Part shown: positions 59,313 through 64,000 of the stretch, in pieces
How positions within the stretch are numbered: the first letter of the stretch is position 1
Layout: each line of letters begins with the position of its first letter
Assembly (NCBI GenBank): GCA_003024175.1
Contig: MDYQ01000081.1
Span: forward strand, 1 to 64,000
Direction: 5' to 3'
Length of the DNA: 64,000 nucleotides
Source: Planoprotostelium fungivorum
Taxonomy: Eukaryota; Evosea; Variosea; Cavosteliida; Cavosteliaceae
Notes under the pieces: generated by a model
Told to the model about the DNA's origin: nothing
Seen by the model: the letters and a program-made list of their open reading frames with translations, nothing else
Databases searched by the model: none
Position numbers and translations under genes: made by a program

Positions 59313-59422
59313 TTTACTACTACTTCTCTTCGATGATTTCGCTTCTCCCCGCTGATGTCTCGGATGAAGGTCTAACCTCAAAATTGGGTCAGACCTAATC
59401 GTTGTAGATGAACCAATTTCCT

Positions 59423-61187
59423 TCAATGCAATTTTTTATCCTTTTCGGACTCTTCTTCATCCCCCTCCATCAGATCGAGCAACAGAGGTGTGATGTGGAT
59501 GACGATCTCGGCTGCAATCAACAAGATGATGAGAACCTTTCTCCATCAGTCTCTACCTTCAGATGATGTCGATCTCACCTCCAATCGCACCGAATGATCT
59601 GTCGCCAGTTCCGATTTGAGCATCTTGAGCATGACCAAGATCTCATCCAATCTCTTATTCACAATGTCCATGCGACTCCCGATCTACATCCCAATCAGCC
59701 CGTGTCGTCTCCTCCACATCATCTCCATCACCTCTAAATTCTTTGTGATCTGGATGAAGAAACGTTCCAGCTGTGGATGCTCCCAAAATATGTCCGGGGT
59801 GCCGATCAGCTCCGAGTGCAGATTCAGACTCGCTCTGATGCTCAACAGATCACTCAGCATCTGGTTGACGCTCTACCTCACGTCAGACAACAACGAGCCC
59901 ATTTCGACCGACTACAACGAGTCACCTTTGCCGTCCTGTGATCTGATAGCCAGCCTCTCTTGTTGACCAGATGCTCTTGGATGTTCATAGTTCCCCTGAT
60001 CTGCCCCACGATCTTCTCTTCAATGGAGGCTAATTTGACGGACTGATGTAGGCCAAATGAGAAGGCCAGCTGGTGACGCTTGTACTCTTGCTCCTCCAAG
60101 TCTAGACAATTTCATTTCCATGGAACGGTGGTTGCATGAGAACGAGACGGTGAGCACAGATGGATGAGATGACGGATGAGATGATGATCACAGATGGATG
60201 AGATGATGATCATGGATGAGATGATGATCATGGATGAGATGATGATCATGGACGAGAAGATGGTGATACCTGATCGGAGGTGGATGATGTCTTCTCGAAT
60301 GAAAGAATCGTTGTGATGCATCGTGTAGTCCATCGATTCAGATTGGATGCTCTCTGTCGTCCATCACTTTCCACGTCTGGCATTCAACTCACCAATTGGC
60401 TCCTTCTCAAATTGCTTCAATTCCTTCAGGACATCCGTCGCATCAGATTGTGACAGTCCCCACATGACCACACTTCCTCCTATAAATGGTCATCTACATC
60501 GTTGTAGATCGAACGATTTTCGTCGCACGATCGTCTGTGGCGATCATGAGATGTCGATGCCGAGTGTTCACCTTGGAAGTAATAGACATCACCCCCCTTG
60601 AACCTTCTGCTGATCACCGCCGAGCCATCATCTTCATCCGTCATAGTGGTCCCTGCGCTCTTGACTGAGACGTGATTGTACAATGCCGCCATATCGTAGT
60701 TCTCTGCAGTGTGATAAGCGGTAGTCTCTTCCATGTCTTGCATCTGTGATCTGTCATTCTCTTTGATCAGGTGAGGAAAAAGTGAGATCACCTTTGCATT
60801 CTTCTGTCTTTCTGAATCGAAATTTGTGTTACGCTTCCTCCAATTGGGAACCTTCTTGCTTGATTTGTTGGGCGTCGGACGATGTTCCGAATCTTCGTCT
60901 CTCTGTGAACGATTCAGATTTTCTTTTATATTGATGATCGTGATGGAAGGGAATTCGAAGTGCATCTGTGATTTGATGTGATATGATGATCGATTCAGTT
61001 CTGTGGTGAGCAGAAAAGGGTCAGATGCACTCACAACGTTCGAGAACTTCCGTGAAGCAATGAAACATGGAGTGATGGGCTGATTCCTAATGATGGGTGC
61101 TCGCCTCACGAGAGGATGGAAGAGAGGTCCCTGATTGCGGGAGAACAATGCATTGGCAGAGATACGTCCGATCACCGTTCGAATCAT
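59423..61187 (-). CDS. DUF155/RMND1-RMD1 family protein, probably mitochondrial
   Basis: The start MIRTVIGRISANALFSRNQ (ATG 61187) is Arg/Ser-rich and looks like a mitochondrial presequence. A basic low-complexity part follows. The DUF155 core begins at YDMAALYNHVSVKS and has DVYYFQ joined by an intron to GGSVVMWGLSQSDATDVL. Then LKQFEKEPIG, LAFSFGLHQSVKLASIEEKI, SELIGTPDIFWEHPQLERFF and IVNKRLDEILVMLKML. The C-terminus EGDEEESEKDKKLH ends at 59423-59425. RMND1 supports mitochondrial translation and Rmd1/Rmd8 are yeast relatives (family knowledge). An intron near 60177-60262 holds four copies of an 18-bp GATGA-rich repeat. The expected membrane anchor near the C-terminus is less clear than in relatives. 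Confidence 0.8.
60177..60262. repeat. GATGAGATGATGATC minisatellite in an intron
   Basis: Four near-perfect tandem copies of an 18-bp unit (ATGGATGAGATGATGATC) with slight variation at the left edge, inside an intron of the DUF155 gene. Simple ATG/ATC-rich repeats of this kind are common in the introns of this window. Confidence 0.8.
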
Positions 61188-61279
61188 GTTTCTTGTTCGT
61201 GATGTGATTGATGACAGGCGAAGAAATTCCGTTTATTCTCTGAAAGAATAAAACCACCTTCTTTTATAGAGGTCGACCA

Positions 61280-62772
61280 TCACATGACGCTGCACCCCTG
61301 TTTCCCTCCAAATACCATCTTCCTCTCCGACTCTGGCCACTCCATGATCCACTCCTTCGGAACACGTGATGGATCGACCCTCTTGTCCGTCATCAGGACC
61401 TCTACGGTTCGATAGTGTCTTTGGAAACAAGCTCTCTGTAGGGCACTGTTACCTGTCTGATGTCATTCCGTGATGAAAAGAAGATCGTCATCACCTTTTG
61501 AAGCGGGATTGACTCTCGTATCTTTCATCATCCTCTCGACGATGTCGGTGAGGCCAATGGAGGCAGCCGAGATGATGGCCTCGTCGTCGTGCGATGACGG
61601 ATCGACATCTGCATGTTCAATCAGATGCAAGATGAACGGATGACATCATCACCCAGGTCGAGCAGCATGTATACAATGTCTATCTGCTGATGAGATATCG
61701 CGTGCATGAGAGCGACATGTGTATTGACTCTGGGGTCTCCAACGAGTGCCTTCACTGCACTACAATGACTTCCCTCTATCGCACGCTTCACGGCCCAATC
61801 ATCATCCACCGAAGGGTCCACCTTTTTCTTCGGTGAATATTCTATCTACAACGAGCTACATGGGAATCACCTCGGAATCTCCGAGGAGCCTTACGATCAT
61901 GGCAGCCTGAGCTGCCTCTCTCAAGACCATATCGGAGCCAGTCGCAGTGTCTAAACCAAATATGACGGCCTTGAAGACACACTTTGGAGACAGATGTCCA
62001 TCGCCCATCAGATGATCGAAGACGTTGTAATTTCCCTTGACAATGGACATGGCAATACCACTCCAAACTACGTTGAGTTCTCCTGTGGAAGATGAGAAGA
62101 TGAGAAGATCGTGATGTAGTTTCACCCATCATCACCTCAGTCATAGAGTGTCCTCCATGATTGAAAACATACTCCATGCACTTCAAGAGGTCAGCGTCGG
62201 CAGTGCCTTTTCCTTTCTGTAAGACAAGATCGACCATCTCGGGTTGATCGGTCCAGATGGATAAGTAAAAGGCTCCACTCTTGTCTGTCCGCGGCTCATT
62301 GCAGAGAAGTATTGTCGTCTATAACCATCAACCGATCAAGTGAGTCGGAGATGAGGCTCACAATGAGTGGATTCTTCTGTCTAATGGCACCGTGGAGGGC
62401 TGTGTTGAGATGAGATGGTGTGATTAGAGGATGGGTCGTGGCCCATCCAAGCTCCTCAACGGTTCTGAGACGCTGGAGAGCCCAGTTGTTACAAAAATCT
62501 GGGCGGAGGAGGGGTGTGAATCGTTGTCGCCATGAGTGACAAATCGACCGTAGAAGGCAGTATTGATGAAGATTTCTGAAGCATTCATCGCTTGGAAGAG
62601 ACCGTGAAGGATCGTTGACGGTTGTGAGTACGAATCGTAAGACGATCTCCAATGCGTCCTCTGTTAATGTCGGTTCTTTCTTCTGATAATTCATATTAGA
62701 GGGTGCGAGATGCGAGAGACGCACCATGCTCGTATCATCATCTGAATCGATCCCGATGTGATGTGATGTCAT
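61280..62772 (-). CDS. F-box-like protein with ankyrin-type repeats
   Basis: The start MTSHHIGIDSDDDTSM (ATG 62772); an in-frame ATG at 62838 would overlap the divergent neighbour. The N-terminal F-box-like helix bundle is LTEDALEIVLRFVLTTV, then CLLRSICHSWRQRFTPLL. Ankyrin-type units follow: LNTALHGAIRQKNPLI, then after an intron LLCNEPRTDKSGAFYL and PEMVDLVLQKGKG, VKALVGDPRVNTHVALMHAI, EAIISAASIGLTDIVERMM and SALQRACFQRHYRTVEVLM. It ends KQGCSVM at 61280-61282. One intron (61846-61870) appears to be only 25 nt. It could be the substrate receptor of an SCF ligase with RBX1. The start codons of this gene and the PGAP4-like gene are only 54 bp apart, implying a shared promoter. Confidence 0.7.
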
Positions 62773-62826
62773 TCCTAACGAGCCGAGATTTTTTGCCGCT
62801 TTTTCTTGTGCACAGATCAGCGGGAC

Positions 62827-64000
62827 ATGAATAGGCAACTCGTTCGTGGGCTCATCCTCCTGGCTGTTCTCTGTCAGTGCCTCCTCTTCTATTCATACGT
62901 CGCCAATCGGTATCAGCATATCAGGTACTCCATCTTCTGGCACGATGAAGATGTAGAAGAACAGAAGGCGAAACAGAGAGAAGGCAATTTGATCGAGTAC
63001 CTCATCCTCTTGGGGGATAAAACACAGAAGACGGAAGCTCTGACAGCGAAGAGACAGCAGCTGCAGAAGGGAAAAGAAGAGTTTTGGAAGATCTTCAATT
63101 CCGCCTATGTGAATGGCACTCACCAACAGGTGGATCGATCCGTGATTATCATGTGATAATGTGAGAGTAGGTGAAGAAGAAAGATCTGTGCATAGGTATC
63201 GTCACAGTCGATAGAAGGCCTCAGAGATATCTCTTAGAAACGGCGGCTTCTGTCATTCGAGGACTGGATCCGGAGGTGACAATCATCTCCCTTGACCATC
63301 TTCACCTGATCCGGTGATCAGATCGCAGATTCCGTGACACTCTTCGTCTTGAACGCCATGACTGATCCCGATGGACATCCAGATGCATCGTCTCTGAGAG
63401 AGCTGGTCCCCGTCATACATCGTTCAGCTGCACCTCAGGTGAAAGGAAGAGGAGAAGAGAAAGTGATGGTAGATAGGTGTACCCTGAGGGCTTTGAGAAC
63501 GAGAGCAAGTGGGAGCACAAGGAGACGATTGATTACGTCTTTGGTCTCAGGATCTGTGAGAAATTGGCCAAGTGTGTCACTTGATGTCTCTCCTTTTCGA
63601 TACATATTGACCCAAAAAGGTACACTCTCATCTTAGAAGACGATCTCATCATCACCTCTCACTTTGTCCAGAAGCTCTTCAAGCGCGCCCTCGTTCCATT
63701 GGAGCGTGGAGCCGAGACAAAGAGATCTGGTGTCTGGGGCAAAGTGGGTCGTTGCATCTCTCTCCTCCCACTCATCCTCTCAGCCCTGGCTCTTGGTCCG
63801 TCTCTTCTACACAGAATTCTACTCTGGTTGGGCTTCAGAAGACTCTCTTCTCCTTCCCTTCCTGTCGATTGTGCCCGGAAGTCTCCTCACTCTCCTCACC
63901 CTCTTCCTCCTCTCTTCTTTCGGTGATGAAGATCACGTGGCAGAGATGATGACACGCGAACAGAGAGTAGGAGTCTGAGATGGTACGTTAAGACACAGAA
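62827..64000 (+). CDS. PGAP4-like Golgi glycosyltransferase, 5' part
   Basis: Type II membrane protein. The start MNRQLVRGLILLAVLCQCLLF (ATG 62827) is followed by a luminal coiled segment (EEQKAKQREGNLIEYL). The GT-A-like domain begins GIVTVDRRPQRYLLETAASV. TYTLILEDDLIITSHF carries the metal-binding E-D-D. After ALVPLERGAE an intron leads to WLLVRLFYTEFYSGWASED and two adjacent hydrophobic helices (LLLPFLSIVPGSLLTLLTLF), i.e. transmembrane segments inserted within the catalytic domain. That arrangement is characteristic of PGAP4 (TMEM246), which adds GalNAc to GPI anchors; this assignment is inference from layout and a few motifs. The gene runs off the right edge of the window, and several exon joins between 63150 and 63640 are approximate. 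Confidence 0.6.

Overview
The window is eukaryotic nuclear DNA from a gene-dense genome of roughly 50% GC. It carries about 29 protein-coding genes, nearly all split by short GT-AG introns (about 25 to 70 nt, mostly starting GTGAG). Several features point to Amoebozoa of the social or protosteloid kind: a secreted PA14/fibro-slime Cys-rich protein, a cAMP-receptor-like GPCR, an LRR receptor kinase with tyrosine-kinase-like motifs, a PH-IQ-RasGEF, and an Spg1/Tem1 GTPase beside a Rab escort protein. The species cannot be fixed from the sequence alone. All gene models are read by eye; exon ends are approximate unless stated.

Layout. 1-3.7 kb: 3' part of a Ty3/gypsy chromodomain LTR retrotransposon plus a dispersed repeat containing a tRNA-like unit. 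4.6-12.3 kb (minus): an unidentified, possibly kinase-like gene and a large LRR receptor kinase. 13.3-18.2 kb (plus): a calponin-homology/dual-specificity phosphatase fusion and an RBR ubiquitin ligase, converging on a minus-strand endonuclease III-like glycosylase. 20.1-28.3 kb (plus): RasGEF, DRG1 GTPase, an F-box-like membrane protein, and the exon-junction protein CASC3/Barentsz. 28.3-31.2 kb: repeat-rich island with a 38-bp direct repeat, three copies of a 28-nt hairpin and a second copy of the dispersed repeat. 31.2-37.9 kb (plus): UBA4/MOCS3, a GPCR, a multipass membrane protein, RBX1, and a zeta-crystallin-type quinone oxidoreductase. 38.0-41.4 kb: Spg1 (minus) and Rab escort protein (plus), divergent. 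41.8-50.5 kb: PA14 protein (plus), then on the minus strand a type-B carboxylesterase, a PHB-depolymerase-like esterase and an NAD-dependent reductase/epimerase. 50.6-58.7 kb (plus): one 8-kb gene for a CH - giant coiled coil - GAR protein. 58.8-62.8 kb (minus): V-ATPase subunit G, a DUF155/RMND1 protein and an F-box/ankyrin protein. 62.8 kb to the end: a PGAP4-like glycosyltransferase.

The genes form no obvious pathway, but themes recur: ubiquitin and ubiquitin-like chemistry (RBR ligase, RBX1, UBA4, two F-box-like proteins), small-GTPase control (RasGEF, DRG1, Spg1, Rab escort protein) and cytoskeletal linkage (two CH-domain proteins, one with a GAR domain). Intergenic gaps are often under 100 bp, and five genes have AATAAA overlapping the stop codon. 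The most unexpected signal is a short motif, ATCTACAACG (reverse complement CGTTGTAGAT), seen 15 times where about 0.1 is expected. It lies in exons, introns, splice junctions and intergenic DNA.
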